DNA of 64,000 bases from Cladorhizidae sp. MBARI D1340-BT2 (Eukaryota; Porifera; Demospongiae; Poecilosclerida; Cladorhizidae): NCBI GenBank assembly GCA_028752905.1, contig JAQNBH010000014.1:24984353-25048352 (forward strand), read 5' to 3'. Positions 46,058-57,179 of this stretch are shown here, one piece after another (the stretch's first letter is position 1; each line of letters begins with the position of its first letter). A program made the translations under genes and the position numbers. The notes under the pieces were generated by a model, which saw only the letters and a list, made by a program, of their open reading frames with translations, was not told the origin of the DNA and searched no databases.

Positions 46058-47330
46058 ATGGCAGCGAACTGCCCCAAAGCCGGCTGCCCCTTCACCATAG
46101 CGGAGGGGACAGAACCAGGAATGGCAGTAGCCCTCATGACAGGCCACATCTCGATGGACCACAGTCAGGCAGCCTCCTTCAAGCCCACCCAAATCCCCAG
46201 ACCAGAGCTATCAGCCGGAGAAACCTCGAAGGGGTGGCAGTACTTCCTGAACCGGTGGAAAGAGTACTCGCAGGCAGCCAGCCTGGCTGGCCCACATATC
46301 ACCATCCAGCTGCTGGCATGCCTAGACCCCAAGCTCCGCCGGGACGTCACCATGAACGCCACCGGCCCCACGCCCCTCAGGGAATACACAGAGCCAGACC
46401 TCCTGGCAGCCATCAGAGCAATGGCAGTGCAGGAGGAGAACAAGAGGGCAGCCAGAGTGACGCTCTCTAGGATGACTCAAGACAGGGGCGAAACCGTCAG
46501 GTCGTTCGTGGCCCGCCTGCGAGGCCAGGCCGAGGAGTGTCGATTCGACCGAAAATGCACGGGCTGTGCGATAGTCAACAGCCAGAGCGAGGACAGAGTG
46601 GCGGACCAACTGTGCATCGGCCTCGCCGACCCCGACATCCAGGCGGACCTGTTGAGGGAGCCAGACAAAGACCAGACAGTCGAGGAGCTGGTACAGTTTA
46701 TAATGGTGAGGGTCATAGGCAAGCAATCATTTACCACAATGACTACCCCACCCCAAGCTAGCAACAGTGCCATCAATGATGAGGCAGACCAGGGGGATGC
46801 ACTGCATAGTGGGTATAAGCTCCAGCGGCAGCACCCACCACCCAAAGCCACGCACCCCAAACCCAACCGGTCCGCCACGCCCATATGGCCCACAACCACG
46901 CCCACCCCACATCCGAACAGCAAGACAGCATGCTGCTTCTGCGGCCGCCAAGGCCATGGCACCAGAGCAAGGACGGCCATCAGGAGGACCCAATGCCCTG
47001 CATTTGGCAAAACTTGCCAATCCTGCGGCCGCCCCAACCACACATCACAGATGTGTTGGCAGACAGCAGAGAAAGAGAGTGCCATCCAGGAAATGGTCAG
47101 CGACATGACGGAAGGCACCCTGCCACACCAAACCTGGGACCAGGCATCCCAAACCTGGGCACAGCGTCGCTCACCACCCCAACCAACCCTCAACGTCATC
47201 ATCTCCACCCATCGAGCAGACTTCCAGACCCACGGGCAAACCCTCAGGAGAGAGCGGCGAAACCTCACCACAAGTGCCCTCGCCGACACCGGCTGCCAGA
47301 GTTGCTTGGCAGGCCCCACCCTCATGCGTG
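46058..47330 (+). CDS. Gag with nucleocapsid zinc knuckles and start of protease
   Basis: The frame starts MAANCPKAGCPFTIAEG, a CxxxxC...H-type finger unusual at a gag N-terminus. A capsid-like region follows (KGWQYFLNRWKEYSQAA, TVRSFVARLRGQAEEC). Two Cys/His clusters (CCFCGRQGHG and CQSCGRPNHTSQMC) act as nucleocapsid knuckles that bind element RNA. The protease active site is ALADTGCQSC. Near 47325 the frame must change to continue the protease. The start is the first ATG after a 123-nt leader and gives the complete finger. Codon use is GC-rich, unlike the host genes nearby. Confidence 0.8.
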
Positions 47331-50300
47331 GTGCGTGGCCTCAACCTCAGTGTACAAGACCTCATCCCAAGCTCCCTCACCATGAACTCTGCCAGTGGCA
47401 ACCCCATGCCCATCATGGGAGCCGCACTCACCAGGATCAGAGCCAGAGACACAGACAAGGAAACGAGGCAAATGGTGTACTTTAGTCCCGTAGCCACCAA
47501 GCTTTACCTCAGCATGTCAGCATGCAGCGACCTGGGACTAATTAATCTGGGATTCCCGCTGCGTTCACCAGCCCCGAACGGCAAGATCACCAGCCAACCA
47601 CTGGCACTGATTAGGGACACCGGAACCACCGGGACAAGCCCACCACTAACTCGGCAGGCCAAACCACCAGCACCTCAGACACAACCTGCGGCTCGCCCAT
47701 GCTCCTGCCCCACCAGATCCCCACCACCAGATAGGCCCACGACACTGCCATTCCCAGCCACAGAGGGAAACAGACAGAAGCTGGAGAAGTATCTCCTCAA
47801 CCTCTACGCATCCAGCGCATTCAACACGTGCGAACACCAGCCTCTGCCTATGATGTCCGGCCCCCCTCTCTCGCTGAAGATCGACCCCAACGCTGTCCCC
47901 AAACCGTGCCACACCCCCATCACCATACCTATTCACTGGCAGGAGGAGGTGAAGGCAGGGCTGGACAGGGATGTCCGGCTCGGCGTGCTGGAAAAGGTCC
48001 CCCTGGGCACGCCCGTCACTTGGTGCCACCGAATGGTGATCTGCACCAAGAAGAACGGGGGCGCTCAGGAGGACCATAAACTTCCAACCCCTCAACCAGC
48101 ACGCCACCCGGGAGACCCACCACTGCCCTTCACCCTTCCACCAGGCCAGGGCCATCCCACGAATGACTAAGAAAACAATCTTCGACGCGTGGAACGGCTA
48201 TCACTCCGTGGCCCTAGCTGAGGGAGACAAACATTACACCACGTTTATCACACCCTGGGGGAGGTACCGCTACCTGACGGCCCCACAAGGCTACATCGCC
48301 TCGGGAGACGCCTACACGGCACGGTACGACGCCCTCATTACCAATGTAACCAACAAGACCAAGTGCATCGATGATGCCCTGCTATGGGCGGATGACATAG
48401 AGGGATCCTTCTATCAGGCAGTGCGGTGGCTGCACATTTGTGCGACGAACGGCATCACCCTGAACCCAACGAAGTTCCGCTTTGCAGAAGACGAAGTGGA
48501 GTTCGCGGGGTTCACAGTCACCCCCACAGAGGTCCGCCCCGCTGACAAATTCACGGCAGCCATCAAGGAATTCCCCACCCCAACAAACATCACTGACATC
48601 AGAGCATGGTTTGGCCTCGTAAACCAAATTTCCTACACCTTCGCCATGACGGCAACCATGCTCCCCTTCAGGGATCTCCTGAAGCCCTCCACCCCCTTCC
48701 AATGGTCAGATCAGCTGACCGAAGCCCTCGCCGCGTCCAAACAACACATATGCGAGAGCATCCGAGCGGGAGTAGAGATCTTCGACAAGGGGCGCCCCAC
48801 CTGCCTGGCGACATACTGGAGCAAGGACGGGATTGGCTTCTGGCTCACACAGAAACACTGCCAGTGCCCGTCCCGCGATCCTTTCTGTTGCCGGGACGGC
48901 TGGCGCGTCACCTTGGTGGGGTCGAGATTCACTCATGCAGCAGAGTCTCGATACGCCCCTGTGGAAGGGGAGGCCCTAGCCGTAGCCGACGCGCTTGACA
49001 AAGCCAGGCACTTTGTACTCGGGTGCCGGGACCTGACAGTAGCGGTGGACCACAAACCACTGCTAAAGCTATTCGGGGACAGGTGCCTGGAGGACATCCC
49101 GAATCCCCGCCTGAGGAATCTCAAAGAGAAGACCCTCAGGTACCGCTTCAGGATGGTATACATCCCGGGCACCAGAAACCTGACCAGTGACGCCCTGTCA
49201 CGTCACCCATCTGGGACAAGGACACCCGCCAGACTCCACCTGCCAGCCCCCGGCCCGAACTGCTCCACCCTTGCCCTCGCAGACGACGACGGCCTCTCCT
49301 CAGCAATGTGCGCAGCGATCTCAGCCACCCCCATCAACTGGGAACAGCTTCAGACAGCCACCACGGCAGACCAGTCCCTCCAGGACCTTATGCTGGTCAT
49401 AGAAGCAGGACCCCCCAACAAACGTGACTTGCTCCCAGTGGGGATACAGGCGTATTTTCCTGTGATAACCGACCTCACAATAGTCGACGACGTGGTATGT
49501 CTGGGCGACCGTCTCATCATCCCCTCCTCCCTACGGCAAGCATGCCTTGCCACCCTGCACACCAAGGGACAAGCGGGATGACAGCCAGGGCGAAAGCATC
49601 CATATACTGGCCAGGCCTGACAGCAGATATCGCCGCCACAAGGAGCAGATGCCACATCTGCAACGGGAATGCCCCCTCTCAACCCCACATGCCACCAATA
49701 ACCCCTGAGGAGGCGGACCACCCGTTCGAGCACCTACACGCAGACTTCTTCCACCACGAAGGATCCGTCTACCTCGTACTGGTGGATCGCTTCTCGGGAT
49801 GGCCCATCGTATCGCAGGCGAGCAGCGGAGCCACAGGCCTCATACAGGTACTCAGGGAGACCTTTGCAACCTTTGGCATCCCAGCCACGCTCACAACAGA
49901 TGGAGGACCCGAATTCACCACCCACGCAACAAAAGATCTGCTGGCTAGCTGGGGGGTCCACCACAGGACATCCTCGGCATACCACCCCCACGCGAACAAC
50001 CGCGCCGAAACAGGGGTCAAAACCGTCAAGCGACTCATCACCGGGAACACAGACCCAGGGGGCGCCCTGAAGTCAGCCTTCTTCAAGGCACTCCTGACCT
50101 ACAGGAACTGCCCCTGCCCTGACACGAGGACGTCACCGGCCATGTGCCTCTTTGGCCGCCCAACCAGAGACCTGCTACCTACCCTCCCAACACGACTTCA
50201 ACAGCCGACCCAGGAAGGTGCTACCCAACAGATAAGGCTAACAGCACTAGAGAAGCGCCAATCCCTGGGCAAGAAACGCTGGACGGAGCACACCAAAAAC

Positions 50301-50534
50301 CTCTCCCCCCTCATACGCGGAGACAGAGTACTGGTGCAAAACCAGACCGGCCACCACCCAACCAAATGGGACAGCACAGGCGTGGTGGTAGAGGTCATGC
50401 AGTATCATCAGTATCAAGTCCGGATGGACAGCAACGGCAGACTTACCACTCGCAACCGCCAATACCTCAGGAGGAACACCTTCCCCATCCCACCACCGGA
50501 CCACCCCCTACCATCACCAGGCACCGCCACCTAG
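47325..50534 (+). CDS. Pol: protease, reverse transcriptase, RNase H, integrase (two frame slips)
   Basis: After protease (IMGAALTRIRAR), RT begins VLEKVPLGTPVTWCHRMVI. A slip in the G-run near 48057 leads to DAWNGYHSVALAEGDKHYTT and the active site KCIDDALLWADD, a CIDD variant of YxDD. RNase H includes EGEALAVADALDKARHFVLG and VDHKPLLKLFG. A slip near 49560 leads to the integrase: CHICNGNAPSQP zinc region, then DFFHHEG, LTTDGGPEF and NNRAETGVKTVKR supplying D, D and E. The C-terminus (QNQTGHHPTKWDSTG) resembles the usual SH3-like end. No in-frame stop was found apart from the slips. It makes and integrates element DNA. Confidence 0.85.
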
Positions 50535-50650
50535 CCACCCATCACCAGGCACCCCGGCACCGTCACCTAGCCACTCATCACCAGGCACCCAGGTACCACC
50601 ACCCAGCCAACCTCTACCAATCACCCCGGCTACATCAACCAGCCAACCAT
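50520..50650. repeat. Short tandem repeat after pol
   Basis: Roughly 36-bp units with CACCAGGCACC and ACCTAGCCAC recur three to four times beyond the integrase stop. Confidence 0.7.
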
Positions 50651-50923
50651 TACCTGGCTCTCTGGAACCAACAACCCGGAGGCAGCCAACTACCACGCCA
50701 GCCACCACTCGAACATACGCAGCTGTCGCCGGCACCCAGAACCACCGAGACAACCTACCACCACTGGCCCCCAAAACATTGGCCAAGATCCCACCACCAC
50801 CACCCAAACCCACCAACCCACACCAGACCCTATGGAGAAGTACGAGGACCATAAAGCCCCCACAAAGATACGGACAGGCTCCCTAACTCTTTCAGTCCCC
50901 CTGACGAAGGACTTGGGGGGAGA

Positions 50924-51131
50924 TAGACAATAATCATCTAAACTATTCATTCCATGCACACACCTTGTATCATGTACCTCCCTGTTATAGCGATCCCTTA
51001 CCATGTTAGCGACCCCTTACCATGTGCATGCCCCTTGTCATACACTTTAGTTAGAGCACGCATCTCTGAACATCATATCGATTTATTATCCAGTTTGATC
51101 CATGAATGAGAAGGTGCATTGCATTTAACTA
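50924..51131 (+). repeat. 3' LTR
   Basis: Same 208-bp sequence as the 5' LTR but for one visible base. It is followed by the target duplication ATTAG. Confidence 0.9.
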
Positions 51132-51136
51132 ATTAG

Positions 51137-52435
51137 GTATGTATTACATATTCATAATCTGCTGTTACTACCCTAATCATGATGCCCTATCTGAGGAAGG
51201 ACTCCAAAGTTAGACAGCTGCACACATCAGGATGTAACTTGCTGGTTTATAGCCAAGAGTCCTGAAGTTCCCACCTCTCAGCTGCCAAATCCTTATTGAA
51301 CAAAATCAATTCATATCTCATGGTATGGTTGGCTAAAGTTCGCTCTCCTTAGCTACAACCTAATGACTAGTAAAAGCTAAGAAGCTACTTACTGAATAAC
51401 GACAGCACCTATTCGTGTTCTGTGAGGTAGAGAAGTCAACCCCTAGACAAAATATGTCAGAGTTCAACCAACAAAATGTCTCAGCTATATCTATAACCCA
51501 CCTCGAGTGACCGGACCTACGAAGTCGCGATGTTCTTCAGAAAAGATTTCATGACGGCTAAAAAGATTAGGTGTGAAAAAAAATATTAAAATATTTATGG
51601 GATGTGTCAAACCCCTTGTTATAATTCAGTAAAAGCCATCTACTAGCTATATACTTACCAGAGGAATGCTAGCAGTGTACAGATGCCCAACTAGCAAACA
51701 AAGTTTACAAACAAAGTAAAGAAGTACGCTAAAACACTAACTTGATAGGACGAAGCGGGATCGAGTCAGCTACTTTTTGTCAGAGGTTGGGCAAGGTTCG
51801 AAGTATTCCTGTAACGATGGAGAGCACCTTGGGGCACCCAGAACTACCTTCGCTGCCATGAGCAAATTGCCTGTAGGTTTTTCAAAAATAAAATAAAATG
51901 CCGTCCTGGTGACTGCGTACGTGACGTCGTCAATGTTCAATTCTTCACGTTCGTTTTTAAAACCAAGTAATTCAGTATACCCACTGTAATATTCTGTAGA
52001 TGAGACTGTTGTGTGCCAATGCCATAAAATCTCAATTTTAACATCATGGAAAGTGTGGTGCCATATTTTCATGTCACCATGTGTGACAGTCCTCATACTC
52101 TATTTCCCATAAGCTACAGTACATATGCACCAAAGCATATATAGTCAAGACTAATTTAGATCATGAAAATGAATCTGAAGAATTTAGCTGCTATACTGAA
52201 AAAAGGGGGGGGGGAAGAGGAAAAAACAGTGCGAAGTAAAGCTACTTCCTTTGACAAGGAGGTGAATGACTAACTTTCTCCTGCTCCTCCTGCCACACAT
52301 TTGGAGCATAAGATGCCTCCCTAAGGTATTGCCGCTGTGCAGTCATTTAATAGGGGAATAAACCAAATACTAACAGAATGAACTTGTGATTATGACTTTA
52401 GAGCTGCACAGATTCTACACACTTTGTCACTTCAT
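51137..52435. other. Mostly unassigned; candidate minus-strand exons
   Basis: A minus frame at 52096-51770 (108 codons, MRTVTHGDMKIWHHTF..., ELLGFKNEREELNIDDVTYA) is compositionally protein-like. Smaller minus pieces near 51545-51485 (RHEIFSEEHRDF) and 51440-51393 (SLPHRTRIGAVVIQ) sit next to AG and GT splice-like sites (GTGGGT, GTAAGT). Together they could be a spliced host gene, but I do not recognise it and could not confirm phase. Confidence 0.3.
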
Positions 52436-52760
52436 GTATATATATATATATAGGCAAAAAATAGATTTATCTCTGTGCTCCCTTTTGGTACTAAAAATGT
52501 TGCACAGGTATAACCATGCCAAATTCTACAGCTAAAATGAGGGTACTTCAAAACCTGCACACCTAAATTTACTGCTAGTATGGCTCCTAATGGAAAAGTT
52601 GAAATTGGTATCTGTAACAAGACTACTCTACCAGATGAGTGTTTTCATTGGGCATTAAAACACAAGTAGTAGGTCAAGCGTGCGAGTTGAAAGCCAATTC
52701 TCCTCCATCATCAAAGATTGACCATGCTTGTCACGAATCCTGCAGGAGTTGATTTGCAGA
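52436..52760. repeat. Diverged single arm of the foldback family
   Basis: Matches the left arm of 1353-1942: CTCTGTGCTCCCTTTTGGTA, AGGGTACTTCAAAACCTG, GTGTTTTCATTGGGC and AGGTCAAGCGTG. Confidence 0.7.
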
Positions 52761-53424
52761 ACGAGCAGCACCGAAATGGCACAGCTTACTTCCAAGCTAG
52801 AATGTAACAATGCCAATAAAGAACAAGGACCAGGTACCTACCAATTACGTTGATAAGGAGTGAAAATTAGTTTAGAGATCTCTTCAGATGCAGGCACTTC
52901 ATTGAATCTTTTTGTGTTTTTTTTTGAAATAAGCTGAACAATGAGAGGGGGGAGGCAGTGGGCCAGCTGATATTATGATTCAGTCGATCATTGATCAGAG
53001 GCAACACCAGACTGTCATGCACTGAGATAGAAAAACTTTCTGTCACAGCTAGGATATGGAGAGAGACTGTGCTACACCCTGAAGAAGGACCAGTGCGAAA
53101 GCAGGACCATGGCCAATCACACTCCGAATTTTTTCAATACTATTCACGTAACTGTGGATCTCATTGCTCATATTCTTTGTAGAACAGCAGGAAGGCAACT
53201 GATAAGGAAGTGAAAGATGACTTCAGTGTAAGTGCATGTCCAATTTTGACTGACCACCCCATACTATATTAATGAGGTGGCACTGTGGATGGCTGGAAGT
53301 GACAAGTAAATTCAAGTGACTACGAGGTCTAAATATACCATATATATACACAATTTCGTGTGCTCGTGTAGGACAACAATTCATGATTACTAGAGAGCAT
53401 ATCCGATAACATGTAGTTATCATC
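52761..53424. other. No recognisable gene
   Basis: A T-run/G-run near 52915-52960 and short unconvincing frames. Nothing else was seen. Confidence 0.45.
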
Positions 53425-53640
53425 ATTACAATAACCTCAATATTCAACTTGAAATTTATTCTCTAGACATTTCGACTAGATGGTCTAGTCTTCAAAAGGA
53501 ATAATGAGATGCTAAGACTCATGTGAACCTTCTATATACCGGTAGATAGTTAGATTCACCATCTGCTGCAAAACCACCCTCCAGCACATGCATCCAGCAC
53601 GTGAGAATCGGAAATAATAATAATAATAGTAACCACAAAC
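53425..53640 (-). repeat. Penelope-type terminal repeat with mutated hammerhead core
   Basis: On the minus strand it has the full terminal-repeat layout (CATGAGTCTTAGCATCTCAT, TATTCC), but CTTTTGA in place of CTGATGA. Stem II is intact (GACTAGA / TCTAGTC around CCA), followed by GAAA. The far end carries the CCACCCTCCAGCACATGCAT region seen at 5270. Confidence 0.75.
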
Positions 53641-53723
53641 ATAAACCATCGTTTCACTTTAACCACGATTGATGGGTAGGGTCCCTGCCACTTCATCTGC
53701 AACTTGTTGGACTCTGCTGGTGG

Positions 53724-54310
53724 TTAGCAGCACCATGACCCCCTCCACAAAGTACCTCTCTCTTGCTCTCCAGTCGTACCAACACTTCTGGTCTGTCTTG
53801 GCCTTCTCCTCATTTTCTTTACAATCTCTCTCGCAGCAGCCAAGCTGTTCTCTAGACCTTCTATATGAAAGAGACCATGCTCTTCAGTGTTAACTAATGT
53901 TGGCTGCCAGCTGTCCTTCAAAATATCCAGTGATCCTTGGGGTTGGCATCCATAAAACAGCTCCAATGGATACGTGCTCTCCTGTGACACCTCCCTGTAC
54001 ACAAACATCAAATATGATAGCACCTTGTCCCACTGGGCATCAAACTTCTCCAACACTTTCCTTAGCATGTGCTTTATTGTGGCATTAAAACACTCCACCA
54101 GACCATCTGTTTGAGGGTGGTAGGGCAAAACCCTGATGCCCTGCACTCTCATCTTGTCATGCAGATCCTTCAGCAGCTGTCTACTAAAGTTTGACCCACA
54201 GTCAGTGAGGATCTCCACTGGGATGCCGACCATGGAAAACAGCTTCATCAGGGCCTCAGCCACGGTAATGCTGACTGTAGTCTTCAGGGGTATTGCCTCG
54301 GGCAATCTGG
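53724..54310 (-). pseudogene. Ty3/gypsy integrase core fragment
   Basis: From right to left the frame reads DYATRLPEAIPLK, VGIPVEILTDCGSNFS (second Asp), GIRVLPYHPQTDGLVECF (Glu), and FVYREVSQESTYPLELFYG. That supplies the D, D, E catalytic triad of a retroviral-type integrase. The zinc region is missing at the right, where a tandem duplication begins, and the frame runs on past the integrase into low-identity sequence at the left. Confidence 0.85.
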
Positions 54311-54493
54311 TGGCATAGTCACACAGTCAAGATATAACATAAGATGAAGTATTTCATTAAATGGAAAACAGCTTCACAAGGGCCTCAGCCACAGTCATGC
54401 TGTCTGTGGTCTTCAGGGGTATTATTGCCTCGGGGAATCTGGTGGCATAGTCACACAGTCAAGATGTAACATAAGATGAAGTATTTCATTAAC
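54232..54493. repeat. Direct tandem duplication of about 130 bp
   Basis: 54232-54360 and 54361-54493 are close copies: ATGGAAAACAGCTTCA, GTCTTCAGGGGTATT and AACATAAGATGAAGTATTTC occur in each. The unit covers the start of the integrase fragment. Confidence 0.88.
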
Positions 54494-55481
54494 AGCTAAT
54501 TTTACTGGCATACCCACTACATTTCTGCATTTCCAATTAGTCAGAGGTTACTAAGGGCTCACTAGCACTTGTGGTTTAAACTACTTAACTCAAGGTCAAC
54601 TTCACTTCCTAGTACAGCAATAAATGCATCATTCACTCTGCGTTAACTGATTGACCATCGACTGCATCTATATAGGAATTGTTTAAATAGCCACAATATT
54701 TCTATCTATAAATAATTTTATTCATTATGGCCAGATGTTCCATACATTTCTACATTTCTAATTAGTCAGATGTTGCTAAGGTGTTAGAGCTTAGTCCGTA
54801 GGGAAGGGGTGGATTGCTCCTGATAACCCTCCGACTCCGGAAGCGTTAGCTGCCCTAACTGTAAATTGGCTGCCACCAGAGTCCTGAATTGGCTGCCCAA
54901 CCTTAGCTAACCTAGCCAGAGAAGTTTAGGCATTTAAGGCTAACTAAAAATAGATTGTATTAGCAACTGTAGTTTCACCAACATTACATCACAGATGGCC
55001 AATGAAATCTACACAGCACAGTACATTACATAATCTGTTTTTTATTATTCCCATGACTCACACCTAGATCGCTAACATCTAATTAACATGCTATTGTTAA
55101 CCTGTGAGCTCCTGCTCTCTCTCTGCTGTTGGCTCCAATATAAGTGTATCCTAGATAATGATCGCAAACTTGTAGTGATGCTGTGGCCAAAAGTTCAATT
55201 TGGCTTCCCACCTGATACACCCTTGTGACATCCTGGGATTATCCAAAAAGACACACGGATCACTCCTCTGTTAGGCCTAGACACCTTGAGGTTTTACTTG
55301 ATTGATTCTAATGTTTAGGGCAAATAGGTTGAGATAGGAATGTGCATGGCACCACTTTAGCCATGATCTAAAATCTAAAGTCGAAAAAAATTTTTTGGGC
55401 ATATATACTATGGCACATAACTCATTCAGTCCATCTACAAAATATACACATGGATATTAAATTTTCTGTAAAAAAAAAAAT
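54494..55481. other. No recognisable gene
   Basis: AT-rich stretch with no coding sequence. It holds short repeats of TTTCTACATTTCTAATTAGTCAG near 54520 and 54750. Confidence 0.45.
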
Positions 55482-56033
55482 CTAGTTCTTCATCATGAGC
55501 ATAATCTTCCATGACATCTGACTGAGCTTCAGCACTGGGAAAATGCCTCCAGATTCCTGATGATAAACCTTAGCAGTCATCTCTGCATCCAGTTCCTTCA
55601 CCAGTGTGATGGTTGTAAAGTAATCCTTGAATAGAGAATTCACTTCTTTCTCAGTGACAGCAGCGAATGGAATACATGGATTTTCAGAATGGTCATAATC
55701 AAAGGTAGACATAAGAACTCTTCCTCCTGGCTTTGTGAAGGAGTTTATAATGGCACCATATGAGGACCTCTCATTAGCAAAGCTTCCAATAGTGCCATAT
55801 TCCTGGATGCAGTCAAAGGGACCAATGCCAGCATGGTTTTTTAAACTGAAGAAATCACCACAATATATAGTGATGAGTTTCTCTTTGGCTCTAAACATTG
55901 GAATTTCATTTCCATTTTTCTTGAAAGAGAGCTCTTTGTAGACTAGCTCATTATCTTTAAAAAATGCCACTATTGCTGTCTTGGACCACTCTATTCCAAC
56001 AATTGTATGGCCTTGCTCAGCCAACTGGAGCAT
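55482..56033 (-). CDS. Thiopurine S-methyltransferase-like protein, C-terminal exon(s)
   Basis: The minus frame encodes 183 residues from MLQLAEQGHTIVGIEWSKTA to a stop at 55482. Family landmarks are GHTIVGIEWS (SAM-binding strand), ITIYCGDFF, GPFDCIQEYGTIG (corresponding to FDMIWDRGAL in vertebrate TPMT) and ENPCIPFAAVTEKEV. TPMT methylates thiols with S-adenosylmethionine in the cytosol. The N-terminal 50 or so residues with the first SAM motif (PLCGK) are not in this frame. An AG acceptor just upstream (about 56045) suggests this is the last exon. I could not find the earlier exon in the next few hundred bases with confidence. Confidence 0.75.
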   Translation of the reverse strand: MLQLAEQGHTIVGIEWSKTAIVAFFKDNELVYKELSFKKNGNEIPMFRAKEKLITIYCGDFFSLKNHAGIGPFDCIQEYGTIGSFANERSSYGAIINSFTKPGGRVLMSTFDYDHSENPCIPFAAVTEKEVNSLFKDYFTTITLVKELDAEMTAKVYHQESGGIFPVLKLSQMSWKIMLMMKN

Positions 56034-56837
56034 CCTCTTGCTTCTTCAGCAAAAAGGTATCAAAATGTTCTGATTAGCTTTACCTTGTATGAGGTTGTCG
56101 CTTAACTCCATATTTATGCTTCTTGAGTCCAAACATCTTTCTTTTCCTGATATAAATTATCCCAGAGTTGTTTATTTGGCTCTTCACATTTTGACATCAT
56201 AATATGAAATCGATGCAAAGTATACCTTCAAGCAGCTTATCTTTGGCACAGAAATAGCCCTTATCTTAACTCTTTTGTCAGTGACTTTCTAGAAGCTTAT
56301 GACTGCATCTTTAAAATTAGTTGTATATTTTATTATAATTATACTAGGTTTAGGAATAACTAAACTCCCTAGCAACCAAATATTATCAGAATGTATAGCA
56401 AGTGAACATGGATTATGATTAGCAAGTGAATGTGGACCTTGAAAATGACTGCATATATAGTAATATAACACAAATTACATGGATATTAATATCATCACCA
56501 GATTAAGAAATGCTCAATGAGGATGCTATCAATAGTTTCACACTGGGATATATGCCTGGCTGTGTGACCAGACATACCAGAGAAATGACTTATATTAGTA
56601 CTCTATCTGGCACACCTACAAAATGCACATGCATACACAAACAAACAAACAAACATCCACCACACGCACACACATACACAACTTCCAGATTATCCGGCAA
56701 ACAATGATGTTTATTCTTAGCTTTCTTCTTCTAAATTCCAGTATTCACTACTGGCTTTACATGACATGATTCATTCTCTCTTTCCTTCTCTATCTCTCAG
56801 TTTGTGCCGAAGCTGGTAATGTCTAGAGAATCATCAC
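56034..56837. other. Unassigned; (CAAA/CACA) low complexity near 56635-56680
   Basis: It may include the upstream intron and exon of the methyltransferase. A minus stretch with a GTAAAG donor near 56080 was noticed but its translation does not match the family. Confidence 0.35.
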
Positions 56838-56999
56838 TCACGATGATCCTATATCTCTGTTCAGTGTCTCGAGTTCAGCATGGTTCAAACTAGGCTCCCA
56901 AACAAGCTGTCCTTTCTCATCACTTACTTCGTTATCTGAGAGTCGAAAATCATTGTCAAAAAGTACCGTCAATGCTTCTCTAGTGGTACACCTAGCCAT
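56838..56999 (-). CDS. Candidate short first exon, acidic (53 aa), transposase-like N-terminus
   Basis: ATG opens MARCTTREALTVLFDNDFRL and continues SDNEVSDEKGQLVWEPS. A strong GTGAGT donor overlaps the end, so the stop at 56840-56838 would be spliced out. The acidic start resembles N-termini of piggyBac-like transposases, from memory. No following exon was identified. Confidence 0.3.
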   Translation of the reverse strand: MARCTTREALTVLFDNDFRLSDNEVSDEKGQLVWEPSLNHAELETLNRDIGSS

Positions 57000-57179
57000 C
57001 ATAATTCAGCTGTGATACTGGTCTCATTTTACCTTAGCAGCCTAATGATTATGGACAAGCAATTTTCCTAGCTTCTAGAGCTATGGTTTATGCATGAGAT
57101 GATCTATTAGGCTGGAACTAAGTTAAAAAATGGCCAGAGATATCGATGTACTTGAGAGGAGAGATGGGTGGCACATGCA

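Larger units (their letters stand above)
45727..51131 (+). mobile_element. Ty3/gypsy LTR retrotransposon, nearly complete and young
   Basis: Two 208-bp LTRs (45727-45934, 50924-51131) differ at one visible base. ATTAG flanks both ends (45722-45726, 51132-51136), a 5-bp target duplication. A polypurine stretch (GAAGGACTTGGGGGGAGA) precedes the 3' LTR. The inside encodes gag, protease, RT, RNase H and integrase in canonical gypsy order. It is strikingly GC-rich against its AT-rich surroundings. The primer-binding region is complementary to the element's own LTR. Confidence 0.93.

Noticed and set aside
46477..47325. Long minus-strand ORFs opposite gag-pol (also 47646-48155, 49350-49733)
   Set aside because: They are shadows favoured by the high GC of the element; the plus strand has the recognisable motifs.
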